Below, in pieces: positions 15,722 through 24,671 of a stretch of 64,000 nucleotides of DNA (within the stretch, counting starts at the first letter, position 1; the number at the start of each line of letters is the position of its first letter). The DNA is taken from the NCBI RefSeq assembly GCF_003057745.1, contig NZ_QBJD02000003.1, forward strand, positions 186,001 through 250,000. The letters are read 5' to 3'. The position numbers and the translations under genes were made by a program. The notes under the pieces were generated by a model. It saw only the letters and a program-made list of their open reading frames with translations, made no database searches and was not told the DNA's origin. This stretch comes from Enterobacter sp. RIT418 (GTDB taxonomy: Bacteria > Pseudomonadota > Gammaproteobacteria > Enterobacterales > Enterobacteriaceae).

Positions 15722-17209
15722 ATGGAAAACACGATTAACGACCTGAGAAGCGCCATTGACCTGCTGCAAAAGCACGAAGGTCAATACATTGAAACCGACC
15801 ATCCTGTCGACCCTAACGCCGAGCTGGCGGGGGTGTATCGCCATATCGGCGCGGGCGGCACCGTTAAGCGTCCGACCCGCATCGGCCCGGCCATGATGTT
15901 TAACCAGATTAAAGGCTATCCCGACTCCCGCATCCTGGTGGGCATGCACGCCAGCCGCGAAAGGGCCGCCCTGCTGCTGGGTTGCCAGCCCTCCGCGCTG
16001 GCCCAGCACGTGGGCAAAGCGGTGAAAAACCCGATTGCGCCCGTCGTGGTGCCCGCCGCGCAGGCACCGTGTCAGGAGCAGGTGTGGTACGCGGACGATC
16101 CGAACTTCGATCTGCGCACCCTGCTGCCCGCGCCGACCAACACGCCGATTGATGCAGGTCCGTTCTTCTGCCTTGGCCTGGTGCTGGCGAGCGACCCCGA
16201 AGACCGCTCAATTACCGACGTGACGATCCACCGCCTGTGCGTGCAGGAGCGCGACGAGCTGTCGATGTTCCTTGCCGCGGGCCGCCACATTGAGGTGTTC
16301 AGAAAAAAAGCCGAAGAGGCGGGCAAACCGCTGCCGGTCACCATCAACATGGGCTTAGATCCGGCTATCTACATCGGGGCCTGCTTTGAAGCGCCGACCA
16401 CGCCGTTTGGCTACAACGAGCTGGGCGTCGCCGGCGCGCTGCGCCAGCAGCCCGTCGAGCTGGTTCAGGGCGTCAGCGTGAACGAAAAGGCCATCGCAAG
16501 GGCTGAAATCATCATTGAGGGCGAGATCCTGCCGGGCGTTCGCGTTCAGGAAGATCAGCATACCCATACCGGCCATGCCATGCCGGAGTTCCCCGGCTAC
16601 TGCGGCGAAGCCAACCCGTCCCTGCCCGTGATCAAGGTCAAGGCGGTAACGATGCGCCAACACGCGATCCTGCAAACGCTGGTGGGGCCGGGCGAAGAGC
16701 ACACCACGCTGGCGGGCCTGCCGACGGAGGCCAGCATCCGCAACGCGGTGGAAGAAGCCATTCCCGGCTTCCTGCAAAACGTGTATGCCCATACGGCGGG
16801 CGGCGGTAAATTCCTCGGTATTTTGCAGGTGAAAAAACGCCAGCCTTCCGACGAAGGACGCCAGGGCCAGGCGGCGCTTATCGCGCTGGCCACCTACTCC
16901 GAGCTGAAAAATATTATCCTCGTTGACGAAGACGTGGATATCTTCGACAGCGACGATATTCTCTGGGCGCTGACGACGCGCATGCAGGGCGACGTGAGCA
17001 TCACCAACCTGCCCGGCCTGCGCGGCCATCAGCTGGACCCTTCCCAGTCGCCCGATTACAGCACCACGATCCGCGGGAACGGCATTACCTGCAAGACGAT
17101 CTTCGACTGCACGGTGCCGTGGGCGCTGAAATCGCGCTTCGAGCGCGCCCCGTTTATGGAGGTCGATCCGCGTCCGTGGGCGCCCGATCTGTTTCCTGAG
17201 GTGAAATAA
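15722..17209 (+). CDS. aroY: UbiD-family decarboxylase, protocatechuate (3,4-dihydroxybenzoate) decarboxylase AroY-like
   Basis: 495 aa. From memory it is very similar over its whole length to the AroY protocatechuate decarboxylases of Enterobacter and Klebsiella: HPVDPNAELAGVYRHIGAGG, TDVTIHRLCVQERDELSMFL, FEAPTTPFGYNELGVAGALR, GHAMPEFPGYCGEANPSLPV and ALATYSELKNIILVDEDVDI. UbiD enzymes use prenylated FMN made by UbiX/PadI and a conserved Glu-Arg-Glu network to remove the ring carboxylate, giving catechol here. The start is the ATG with AGGAGG 7 bases upstream. The small B/D subunit or UbiX-type genes often next to aroY are absent here, so cofactor must come from elsewhere. Gallate or related acids are alternative substrates. 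Confidence 0.82.
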   Translation: MENTINDLRSAIDLLQKHEGQYIETDHPVDPNAELAGVYRHIGAGGTVKRPTRIGPAMMFNQIKGYPDSRILVGMHASRERAALLLGCQPSALAQHVGKAVKNPIAPVVVPAAQAPCQEQVWYADDPNFDLRTLLPAPTNTPIDAGPFFCLGLVLASDPEDRSITDVTIHRLCVQERDELSMFLAAGRHIEVFRKKAEEAGKPLPVTINMGLDPAIYIGACFEAPTTPFGYNELGVAGALRQQPVELVQGVSVNEKAIARAEIIIEGEILPGVRVQEDQHTHTGHAMPEFPGYCGEANPSLPVIKVKAVTMRQHAILQTLVGPGEEHTTLAGLPTEASIRNAVEEAIPGFLQNVYAHTAGGGKFLGILQVKKRQPSDEGRQGQAALIALATYSELKNIILVDEDVDIFDSDDILWALTTRMQGDVSITNLPGLRGHQLDPSQSPDYSTTIRGNGITCKTIFDCTVPWALKSRFERAPFMEVDPRPWAPDLFPEVK

Positions 17210-17323
17210 GCCCGGCGCGGGGACGCGCGGCAGCTGAAAAAGGAAAATTGCCGCCTTCCCCGCTTTCTTGTACCCTTTGAGCGTTCAACCCAACCCCACA
17301 AAAAATGAGACATTGGACGCCCT

Positions 17324-17611
17324 ATGAGTGCACATATTTCCAAAGATCCTCTGCATGGCGTAACGCTGGAAATGCAGATTAACGCCCTGGTCGCACGGTA
17401 CGGCTGGCGCGAGCTGGGGGAACGGATCAAAATTAACTGCTTTCGCAGCGACCCTAGCGTGAAATCCAGTCTAAAATTTCTACGGCGCACCCCCTGGGCG
17501 CGCGCGGAGGTCGAAGCGCTGTATCTGAATTCCCTTAGCGATACGGCCCCGGAAGACCAGGACGAACCCGCCTTTAATCCCTGGGCCAACAGCCGGATAA
17601 CCAAGAGCTAA
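17324..17611 (+). CDS. VF530 (DUF2132) family small protein
   Basis: 95 aa. [40 protein letters not shown] and [20 protein letters not shown] make up essentially the whole VF530 fold, a small helical domain suggested to bind DNA from its structure. The C-terminal 25 residues are acidic and variable. Seven bases before digH, so probably co-transcribed with it. The cellular role is not established. Confidence 0.8.
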   Translation: MSAHISKDPLHGVTLEMQINALVARYGWRELGERIKINCFRSDPSVKSSLKFLRRTPWARAEVEALYLNSLSDTAPEDQDEPAFNPWANSRITKS

Positions 17612-17618
17612 CACATCA

Positions 17619-18911
17619 ATGACGCGACACGTAAAACGGATAGGTGCGCTGGTTGGCTGCGCGCTTTTACTTGTTAGTTGCTCCTCAAAACCACCCAAAT
17701 CGCTCGTCACGCCGCCTTCGCCGGTCGCTCCCCCTGCCCATCAGGCCAATGAGCCGATGCGCGGCATCTGGCTGGCAACGGTTTCGCGCCTCGACTGGCC
17801 GCCGATTTCATCGGTCAACGGCGTCAACCCGCAGCAGCGCGTTGCCCAGCAGCAGCAGGCGCTCAGGGATAAACTCGACAAGCTGAAATCGCTCGGCATT
17901 AACACCGTGTTTTTCCAGGTCAAGCCGGACAGCACCGCGCTGTGGGCCTCTAAGATCTTGCCCTGGTCAGATACGCTGACCGGCAATATCGGCGACTATC
18001 CCGGTTACGATCCGCTGCAGTTTATGCTGGATGAAGCGCACCGGCGCGGCATGAAGGTGCACGCGTGGTTTAACCCGTATCGCGTCTCAACCAACACGAA
18101 GCCGTCGACCATCGCCGCGCTGAACCGCACCGCGTCGCAGCATCCTTCCAGCGTCTACGTGCAGCATCCCGACTGGGTGCGCATCTCCGGCGATCGCTTT
18201 GTGCTCGACCCGGGCATTCCCGAGGTGCGGGACTGGATCGTGCAGGTGGTCAGCGAGGTGGTCAGACACTATCCCGTCGACGGCGTGCAGTTTGACGACT
18301 ATTTCTATACCGAAACGCCAAATTCCAGGCTAAACGATGCCCAGACCTTCCGGCAGTACGGACAGGGGTTCGCCTCAAAAGCGGACTGGCGTCGCCACAA
18401 TACCCAGCAGCTGATCGTGCAGGTTTCGCGCGCGGTTAAGAAGATTAAGCCGGACGTGGCGTTTGGCGTTAGCCCGGCGGGCGTCTGGCGCAACCGCTCG
18501 TTCGACCCGGCGGGTTCTGATACCCGCGGCGCGGCGGCGTATGATGAATCCTATGCGGACACGCGCCAGTGGGTGCAGCAGGGGTTACTCGACTATATTG
18601 CGCCGCAGATTTACTGGCCGTTTGCGCGCGACGCCGCGCGGTACGACGTGCTGACCAAATGGTGGGCCGACGTGGTGAAGCCGACCCACACCCGCCTGTA
18701 CATCGGCATTGCCTTCTACAAGGTGGGCGCGCATTCCAAAAACGAGCCCGACTGGACGGTCAGCGGCGGCGTGCCGGAGCTGAAAAAGCAGCTGGATCTC
18801 AACGACGCGCTGCCGAACGTTAACGGTACGATCCTGTTCCGCGAGGATTACCTCAACCAGCCGCAGACTCAGGACGCGGTGAACTACCTCAAAGGCCGCT
18901 GGGGAAGCTGA
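17619..18911 (+). CDS. digH: Lipoprotein glycosyl hydrolase DigH (YddW), acts on denuded septal peptidoglycan
   Basis: 430 aa. The signal peptide ends in the lipobox LLVSC (Cys about residue 21), so it is a lipoprotein, most likely outer membrane (SS after Cys). A proline-rich linker leads to the GHL10/DUF187 barrel: MRGIWLATVSRLDWPP, GINTVFFQVKPDSTALWASK, GMKVHAWFNPYRV, FVLDPGIPEVRDWIVQVVSE and DGVQFDDYFY, the last with the conserved acidic pair. It matches E. coli YddW/DigH, which cleaves glycan stripped of peptides at the divisome (family knowledge). A strong terminator follows directly. Confidence 0.85.
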   Translation: MTRHVKRIGALVGCALLLVSCSSKPPKSLVTPPSPVAPPAHQANEPMRGIWLATVSRLDWPPISSVNGVNPQQRVAQQQQALRDKLDKLKSLGINTVFFQVKPDSTALWASKILPWSDTLTGNIGDYPGYDPLQFMLDEAHRRGMKVHAWFNPYRVSTNTKPSTIAALNRTASQHPSSVYVQHPDWVRISGDRFVLDPGIPEVRDWIVQVVSEVVRHYPVDGVQFDDYFYTETPNSRLNDAQTFRQYGQGFASKADWRRHNTQQLIVQVSRAVKKIKPDVAFGVSPAGVWRNRSFDPAGSDTRGAAAYDESYADTRQWVQQGLLDYIAPQIYWPFARDAARYDVLTKWWADVVKPTHTRLYIGIAFYKVGAHSKNEPDWTVSGGVPELKKQLDLNDALPNVNGTILFREDYLNQPQTQDAVNYLKGRWGS

Positions 18912-18917
18912 TGCCGT

Positions 18918-18948
18918 GGGCGGAAACGCACCGTTTCCGCCCGCGTTT
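18918..18948 (+). terminator. Rho-independent terminator after digH
   Basis: Perfect 11-bp stem GGGCGGAAACG / CGTTTCCGCCC with a 3-base loop, followed by GCGTTTTA, 6 bases after the digH stop. It ends next to the dsbG stop codon, so it may also act on the opposite strand. Confidence 0.8.
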
Positions 18949-19709
18949 TACTCCGGCTTTGGCCCGAACATCGCCACCAGCTGCTTCTCATCCGGCATGC
19001 CGACCACCTGCTGAAGTTCGTTTTGCTCATTCATGTAGTAAATCGCCGGGGTCGCGTTCGCGCCCAGAGAATCCATCAGCGTCTGGTGCTGTTGCAGCAC
19101 GGCAACGGTTTCGCGGGAGGCCGCCGTTTCGGGCTTAGGCAGCTTTTTCCCGCCGGAAAGCTCGTATTCGCGCCACGCCGCAACGGGATCGCTGGCGTTC
19201 AGGATCGCCGCGGCGTGGCGCCCGCTTTTCGGGTTCAGAAACGCCACCAGCAGCGTGTTCAGCTGAACCTTGCCCGCCTTCACCCACGGCTGCGCCTCGG
19301 CCCAGAACGCCTTGCAGTAAGGGCAGAACGGATCGGCAAAGACAAACACCTTACGCGGCGCGGCGTCGGCGCCCTCTTTTAACGGCTTAGCCGCGTTAAG
19401 CTTCTGCCACATCTCGCGCCCGAGCGGCGCGTAGATCTCCTTCTGGAAGTAACCCTCGCTGAGGTTTTTACCCTTGTCGTCATACAGGTATCCAGAAATC
19501 ACGTGCCTGCCGTCCGGGGTTAAAAACAGCGTGACGCCCATGTCCTGATACTGGCCAAGCCAGGCAGGCGCGCCGCCGGGAGCATCAATTTTCTTGATGA
19601 TTTTGATCTCCTGCCGATCGCTAAACTGCTTTACCACGTCCGGAATGGCCTCGGCGGCGTGGGCCAGCCCCGACGCCGCAAGCAGCGACAGTAACGGTAA
19701 TGTTTTCAT
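18948..19709 (-). CDS. dsbG: Thiol:disulfide isomerase/chaperone DsbG
   Basis: 253 aa. A signal peptide MKTLPLLSLLAASGLAHA directs it to the periplasm. The N-terminal cystatin-like dimerisation domain is followed by a thioredoxin domain with FVFADPFCPYCKAFWAEAQP (CPYC active site, about residue 128) and the cis-proline loop GANATPAIYYM. This matches DsbG, which reduces sulfenylated cysteines and isomerises disulfides and is kept reduced by DsbD-like proteins. Here it is the last gene after scsA-scsB-scsC, 39 bases after scsC. ScsB may therefore be its electron donor (inference), in the place where Salmonella has scsD. Confidence 0.88.
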   Translation of the reverse strand: MKTLPLLSLLAASGLAHAAEAIPDVVKQFSDRQEIKIIKKIDAPGGAPAWLGQYQDMGVTLFLTPDGRHVISGYLYDDKGKNLSEGYFQKEIYAPLGREMWQKLNAAKPLKEGADAAPRKVFVFADPFCPYCKAFWAEAQPWVKAGKVQLNTLLVAFLNPKSGRHAAAILNASDPVAAWREYELSGGKKLPKPETAASRETVAVLQQHQTLMDSLGANATPAIYYMNEQNELQQVVGMPDEKQLVAMFGPKPE

Positions 19710-19748
19710 CTTCTTCTCCGGTATGCAGGGGGCCGAAGCCCCCTGACG

Positions 19749-20471
19749 TTAGCGTTTTTTCAGCGCGTCGCTGACCATCGCGTCAAACTGCTCGTACGGG
19801 ATCCAGCCCGAGAGCATCTGCTCGCCAACGATAGTAGCTGGCGTGCCCTGAATGCCCAGCTTTTCCGCCACGGCCAGGCTGCTTTTCAGCGTTTCCATAC
19901 TTTGTGCGTCCGGCTGGCTGATGCTCACCCCCGCCCGCTTTTTCGCGGCCTCGATGCTGGCATCGTCGTGGTAGCCCTTTTTGGCCATCAGGATATCGTT
20001 AAAGGCCATAAATTGCTGCGGCTGCGAGCGCCAGAGCATTAGCGCGTCCCGCGCGGACGTCACCGAGCTTTCGGCGCGATAAGGCAGGAACTTAAACACC
20101 ACCGCGACGTCCGGGTACTTTTTGACGATCTTCTCCATGTACGGATCGAACTTTTTGCAGTACGGGCAGTTATAGTCCGTGAAAACTACCAGCGTCAGCT
20201 TGGGATTTTTTGCGCCAATGCGCGGCGAGTTGGGATCGTTAAATAAGAAATCACCGTTCTGGGCGATGACTTTCTTTATCGCCTCTTCACCCGCCAGCAT
20301 GTTCTGCTGGTCGAGCTTTTCCGCCGCCTGGGCCAGGATATCGGGCTGGTTGATTAGAGTCTCACGCACCAGTTCCTGAACGCGTTTTTCCTGCTCGGGC
20401 GTAAGCGGTCCGGCGGCCATGGCCTGAGCGGAGGCGCTCAGCAGTAAAAGCGTAATAAGCGTTTTTTTCAT
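19749..20471 (-). CDS. scsC: Periplasmic thioredoxin-like protein ScsC (copper tolerance)
   Basis: 240 aa with signal peptide MKKTLITLLLLSASAQAMA. A helical N-terminal stalk (LTPEQEKRVQELVRETLINQ) that trimerises some ScsC proteins precedes a DsbA-like domain: GAKNPKLTLVVFTDYNCPYC, with CPYC near residue 99, and cis-Pro in GIQGTPATIVGEQML. Members protect periplasmic thiols and bind copper (family knowledge). Six bases after scsB, so they are co-translated; ScsB reduces ScsC. Fits the Scs group better than DsbA because of the stalk, the GAKNPKLTLVVFTDY signature and the operon. Confidence 0.85.
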   Translation of the reverse strand: MKKTLITLLLLSASAQAMAAGPLTPEQEKRVQELVRETLINQPDILAQAAEKLDQQNMLAGEEAIKKVIAQNGDFLFNDPNSPRIGAKNPKLTLVVFTDYNCPYCKKFDPYMEKIVKKYPDVAVVFKFLPYRAESSVTSARDALMLWRSQPQQFMAFNDILMAKKGYHDDASIEAAKKRAGVSISQPDAQSMETLKSSLAVAEKLGIQGTPATIVGEQMLSGWIPYEQFDAMVSDALKKR

Positions 20472-20476
20472 TTTCG

Positions 20477-22510
20477 TTAACCTTTGGCGTTGTTCAGTGC
20501 GGTCATCAGGGCCTGCTTATCGAGCAGCGGAGAGAGGATCTCCCCTTCGGGCTTGCCCGGGCCTGACACCTCGTTAAAAGGGATAGCGTAGCGGTTTCGC
20601 TTCGCGAGGAAGTCGGCAATCAGCGTCGACGGCTTGCTCCAGTCGCCGCGCAGGGCAACCACGTCCGGCGCGTTAAGCGCGGCAATTACATCCGGCTGAT
20701 TTAAGACACGGTGCTCGTTGACCTTGCACGTCACGCACCAGTCGGCCGAAATGTCCACGAACACGCGCTTGCCCTGGCCGAGCGCGGCCTGGATCGCCTC
20801 TTCGCTCAGCGGCTGCCAGTTGACCGCGTCGACGCTCGCCCGCGAGGCGGCGGCCTGCGGGGGCTGGACAACGTCGCGCAGCTGATACCCGCCAAGCGCC
20901 GCGAGCGCGATGATAATCCCCCAGAACAGCGGCGAGCCTTTTGGCCCGGTGCGGGCAAATATCACAAGGGCGATGACGATCAGCACCAGCATCACCACCC
21001 GGCTCGTCGCCTCGCCCAGGTGCTGGTTCAGGAGCGTGGTCAGCCACAGGCTGGAGGCCAGCATCATCAGGCCAAGAACGACCTTCAGCGTGCCCATCCA
21101 GCGGCCGGGCTTAGGCAGCAGCAGCGCCGTTTTGGGGATCAGCGCCACGAACAGCCACGGCAGGCTCATCCCGACGCCGAGCATCAGAAAAATCAGCCAC
21201 AGGGAGTGCAGCGGCGCCGCGAGCGCAAAGGCGACCGCCGTGCCGAGGAACGGCGCGGAGCACGGCGTGGCGAGCAGCGTGGCAAATACCCCTTCGCAGA
21301 AGCTTCCGGCCATGCCCGTGCCGCCCGCCGTCGCCAGACGCCCCGCCGCCGCGGAAGGCAGCAGCATCTCAAACGCGCCGAACAGGTTCAGGGCAAACAG
21401 GAACGTTACCGCCACCATCAGGCTGATAAACCACGGGTTCTGGAACTGAATGCCCCACCCGAGCGACGCGCCGGTCAGCTTGAGGGCCGTCACCATCGCC
21501 GCCAGCAGCGCAAAGGAGGTCAGTATTCCGGCACTGGTCGCCAGGAAACGCAGGCGGATTTTGCGCGTGTCCGAACCGGCGTGCAGCACGCTGCTGAGCT
21601 TCATGCCCATCACCGGCAGGACGCACGGCATCAGGTTGAGGATCAGCCCGCCGAGCAGCGCGAACAGCAGCATGCTGCCCAGGCCGGTTTGCGCGTCATC
21701 CGCACGATCCGCTGCCGGACGCGCGCCGACGGTCATCTCGGTTTGCTGCGCCCTTTCGCCGTTTGTCAGCACAAACGACAGCTTTTTCCCTTCCAGCGAC
21801 GCGGGCCTGTCGCCCCACTCGTCGGTAACGGGCACGGTGACGCGCAGCGTTTCGCCGCGGTGATTAATGACCGGCTCGCCCGGCAGCACGTCGCCTTCCA
21901 GCGGGTCGAAATAGATCCCCGGATTGTCCCAGCCGCCCTGCGCCGACCCGGTAATGACCAGATCGCCGCCGTCCAGCCAGGCGGTAAGGTTAGACGAAAT
22001 ACCGCCATCCCCCGGGATCGCGCGCATCGCCTGCTCAAACGCCGCCTGGAAACCGCCGTCAACCGGCTGGCTAAAGTCGAGGCTGAGCGGATAGTCGGTC
22101 AGCAGGCAAACGTTGCTGCAGGTGGAAAGCGTCAGCGTACCGTCAAGGGTGTCGCCGGTTGTCCCGGTAATGACTATCGGGATCGCGACCTTATTGTGAT
22201 AGCCCTGCGTGGTCAGGCCGGAGATATCAAAGCGCGACGGCACCGGCCAGTACCAGCTGTCCTTGACGCCTTTCGGCCAGACAATCTGCGGGGCGACGCC
22301 CCCTTCTCCCGGCGAGCGCCAGTAGGTTTTCCAGCCAGACTGTAGCTCAACGGTGAGCAGGCCGAGAATGCGGTCCTGGCTTTTTTCTGCCTGGAAACGC
22401 ACCCGGGCATGGTTGTTTTGCGGGGATGTCATCCAGCCGGTATCCGCCGCATGGGCAATGCCCATGCAGGCGAGCAGCAGGAGGACGAAGCCCCTGAAGA
22501 CGTTTAACAT
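20477..22510 (-). CDS. scsB: Membrane thiol reductase ScsB (DsbD-like)
   Basis: 677 aa. Signal peptide MLNVFRGFVLLLLACMGIAH, then a large periplasmic domain (to about 275) with a Cys pair in TLSTCSNVCLLTDYPL. Eight membrane segments follow (about 280-540), including LMPCVLPVMGMKLSSVLH and ATPCSAPFLG with the redox Cys residues. The C-terminal thioredoxin domain has VFVDISADWCVTCKVNEHRV (WCVTC). This is the ScsB layout: it moves electrons from cytosolic thioredoxin to ScsC and probably DsbG in the periplasm. It lies between scsA and scsC in one operon on the minus strand. Confidence 0.88.
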   Translation of the reverse strand: MLNVFRGFVLLLLACMGIAHAADTGWMTSPQNNHARVRFQAEKSQDRILGLLTVELQSGWKTYWRSPGEGGVAPQIVWPKGVKDSWYWPVPSRFDISGLTTQGYHNKVAIPIVITGTTGDTLDGTLTLSTCSNVCLLTDYPLSLDFSQPVDGGFQAAFEQAMRAIPGDGGISSNLTAWLDGGDLVITGSAQGGWDNPGIYFDPLEGDVLPGEPVINHRGETLRVTVPVTDEWGDRPASLEGKKLSFVLTNGERAQQTEMTVGARPAADRADDAQTGLGSMLLFALLGGLILNLMPCVLPVMGMKLSSVLHAGSDTRKIRLRFLATSAGILTSFALLAAMVTALKLTGASLGWGIQFQNPWFISLMVAVTFLFALNLFGAFEMLLPSAAAGRLATAGGTGMAGSFCEGVFATLLATPCSAPFLGTAVAFALAAPLHSLWLIFLMLGVGMSLPWLFVALIPKTALLLPKPGRWMGTLKVVLGLMMLASSLWLTTLLNQHLGEATSRVVMLVLIVIALVIFARTGPKGSPLFWGIIIALAALGGYQLRDVVQPPQAAASRASVDAVNWQPLSEEAIQAALGQGKRVFVDISADWCVTCKVNEHRVLNQPDVIAALNAPDVVALRGDWSKPSTLIADFLAKRNRYAIPFNEVSGPGKPEGEILSPLLDKQALMTALNNAKG

Positions 22511-22556
22511 TTTTTACTCCGTGTACAGTGAAAGTTATCGTGTGGTTACGATGGTT

Positions 22557-22934
22557 TCACTCACGGAAAACGCAGTTTTTGAGGTGTATTCGCGGCGGCG
22601 GGGCGTGAACGACCCGCTCTCTGAAGACAAGCGAGCGCTGCGGCGCAAAAAGCTGCAGCAGCGCGAAGAAGAGGATGATGGCGGGAAGCGCGCCGTCAAA
22701 GAAGATTGGCTGCGCGCACAGCAGAGACTGCGCGCTTAGCTGGCAGGGCGACGGCCCCGCGGATTCCGCGTCGCCTGCGGGCTTCGCGGCGTCAACCGTC
22801 AGGGACGTCTGCGCCTGCTGCCCCAGCCCCTGTAAAAAATGGTTGAGATAGACCGCGCGTTGGACCAGGCAAAGCGCCATCGCCAGACACGTGATTATCA
22901 ACAGCCATTTACCCAGAAGCGGACGGTTACGCAT
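22557..22934 (-). CDS. scsA: Small membrane protein, probable ScsA (suppressor of copper sensitivity)
   Basis: 125 aa. One N-terminal membrane segment (KWLLIITCLAMALCLVQRAV), a short periplasmic loop with PCQLSAQSLLCAQPIFFDGA containing two Cys, and a second hydrophobic segment LPAIILFFALLQLF. Size, two-Cys loop and position just before scsB fit ScsA, the least conserved Scs protein. I rely on position more than on sequence memory. In Salmonella scsA has its own promoter before scsBCD. Here the genes are collinear with a 46-base gap. Confidence 0.6.
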   Translation of the reverse strand: MRNRPLLGKWLLIITCLAMALCLVQRAVYLNHFLQGLGQQAQTSLTVDAAKPAGDAESAGPSPCQLSAQSLLCAQPIFFDGALPAIILFFALLQLFAPQRSLVFRERVVHAPPPRIHLKNCVFRE

Positions 22935-23049
22935 AACGTTCCAAAATATGAAGACGCCACGATCATAAACGATACCAATGAATCTACAAGTCCCGAGTGT
23001 GTAAGGATTTGTCTTTGTGGGTTATCGCCCCGTCAGCGCGTGGGGCATG

Positions 23050-24594
23050 TCACGCGGGCAGCCTGAAGCTCGAAATACTTTGCGTCAGCTGCTGCGCCTG
23101 TGCCTCCAGCGACGCCGCCGCGGAGGCAGACTGCTGGACCAGCGCCGCGTTCTGCTGCGTGACGCCGTCCATCTCGGTGACCGCCTGGCCAATCTGTCCG
23201 ATACCGCGGTTCTGCTCCTCGGAGGCGATGGAGATCTGTCCCATCAGCGAATTGACCTTATTCACCGAAGAGATAATCGCGTCGATCACGTCACCTGAAC
23301 GATTCACCAGCGCGGCGCCATTTTTTACGCTGGATACGGACTGCGCGATAAGATTTTCAATGTCTTTCGCGGCAACCGCGCTTTTCTGCGCCAGCGTGCG
23401 CACCTCGGTCGCCACCACGGCAAACCCGCGCCCCTGCGTACCGGCGCGCGCGGCCTCCACGGCGGCATTCAGGGCGAGAATGTTGGTCTGGAAGGCGATG
23501 CTGTTGATGACGTTAGTGATATCTTCGATGCGCTTTGAGTTGGCGGCAATGGTATTCATGGTCTCGATGACTTCACGCGTCACCGCCTCTCCGGTGTGGG
23601 CGTTAGTCACCGCGTCCTGGACCAGCTTGCCCGCCTCGTAGACGTTATCGGTGTTGTTTGCCACGGTCGCGTTCAGCTCTTCCATGCTGGCCGCCGTTTG
23701 CGTCAGGGCGGCCGCCTGCTGCTCGGTGCGCGAGGCAAGGTCGATATTACCGGCGGCGATTTCCTGCGCGGCGTGGGTGACGCTGTTGCTGGCATCACGT
23801 ACCTGCGCAATGGTGTCGAGAAGCGCCAGGCGCATCTGCTCCATTGACCCCATCAGGTGGTCAATTTCATTCCCCGCGCTGCCCTTCACCGGCACCGGAA
23901 TATCCAGCCTGCCCGCGGCGATTTGGCTACAGTGTTCACGGGCCAGGTTGACCGGCGCGAACACGAAGCGGCGCATCAGCAGGCTGACGGCAACGATCAC
24001 GGCGACGAACAGGAAAGCAATCCCGGCAATGATCGCCAGGCCGGAAACGAAGTTATTCCGCGCGTCTTCGTTCAGGCGTTTGGCATATTTCTGATGAACG
24101 GACAGCACCTGGTCGAGGACGACTTCATACCGGCGGTCAAGCTGAGAAACGGTGGGGATCAGCGCGTTAAATTTCGCAACGTCGTGAGCGGCCGCGGCGG
24201 CAATAAACGGCTCCAGCCCGCGATCGCGATAGTTGAGCCAGGCTTCCCGATAGGCGCTCACCAGCGGCGCTTCATCCGCCAGCCGCGGCGCGGCCATAAA
24301 GGCCGCAAAGGCGCTATCGGCCTTGGTCAGCGCTTCTTTCACGGCATCCAGCCTGGCGGCACCGTCTGCGGTATTCCCCACCTCGACCATCTTCACGTAC
24401 TCCATCACCCGCACGCGCAGCGTACGGCTGTGGTTGATCGGGTCGATGATGGACAGCACCACCTGAATCTCTTTATTAACGTTATCGAGCGAGTTGTTGC
24501 TTTTAAGGATGAGACCAACCGTGGTGATGGTGCTGGCAACAAAGAAAAACAGCAGCGAAAACAGAACGATCAGCGATGATTTTTTTAACGACAT
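23050..24594 (-). CDS. Methyl-accepting chemotaxis protein
   Basis: 514 aa chemoreceptor in the inner membrane. First membrane helix about residues 7-30, a four-helix-bundle periplasmic sensor (about 31-185), a second helix [20 protein letters not shown] (about 186-207), a HAMP region, and the conserved signalling tip [20 protein letters not shown], then [20 protein letters not shown]. Glu/Gln methylation helices flank the tip ([20 protein letters not shown]). It ends SSFRLPA, without the NWETF-type CheR tether, so it is a low-abundance-type receptor. Its ligand is unknown. It stands alone rather than in a che operon. Confidence 0.9.
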   Translation of the reverse strand: MSLKKSSLIVLFSLLFFFVASTITTVGLILKSNNSLDNVNKEIQVVLSIIDPINHSRTLRVRVMEYVKMVEVGNTADGAARLDAVKEALTKADSAFAAFMAAPRLADEAPLVSAYREAWLNYRDRGLEPFIAAAAAHDVAKFNALIPTVSQLDRRYEVVLDQVLSVHQKYAKRLNEDARNNFVSGLAIIAGIAFLFVAVIVAVSLLMRRFVFAPVNLAREHCSQIAAGRLDIPVPVKGSAGNEIDHLMGSMEQMRLALLDTIAQVRDASNSVTHAAQEIAAGNIDLASRTEQQAAALTQTAASMEELNATVANNTDNVYEAGKLVQDAVTNAHTGEAVTREVIETMNTIAANSKRIEDITNVINSIAFQTNILALNAAVEAARAGTQGRGFAVVATEVRTLAQKSAVAAKDIENLIAQSVSSVKNGAALVNRSGDVIDAIISSVNKVNSLMGQISIASEEQNRGIGQIGQAVTEMDGVTQQNAALVQQSASAAASLEAQAQQLTQSISSFRLPA

Positions 24595-24671
24595 AACTAC
24601 CTCAGGATAAACACTCCCTATAGTTATCGGCTGAATCGTTTCTTTAATTAATTAAAGTTATCGTTGCCGTG

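Noticed and set aside
20711-22345. 544-codon open frame on the plus strand opposite scsB
   Set aside because: Low-complexity Arg/Gln/His protein, mirror of the scsB codon pattern; no ribosome-binding site or homology.
22935-23049. Possible copper-responsive promoter upstream of scsA
   Set aside because: I looked for CpxR- or CusR-type repeats and found nothing convincing; only a weak GCCCC/GGGGC pairing near the chemoreceptor stop.
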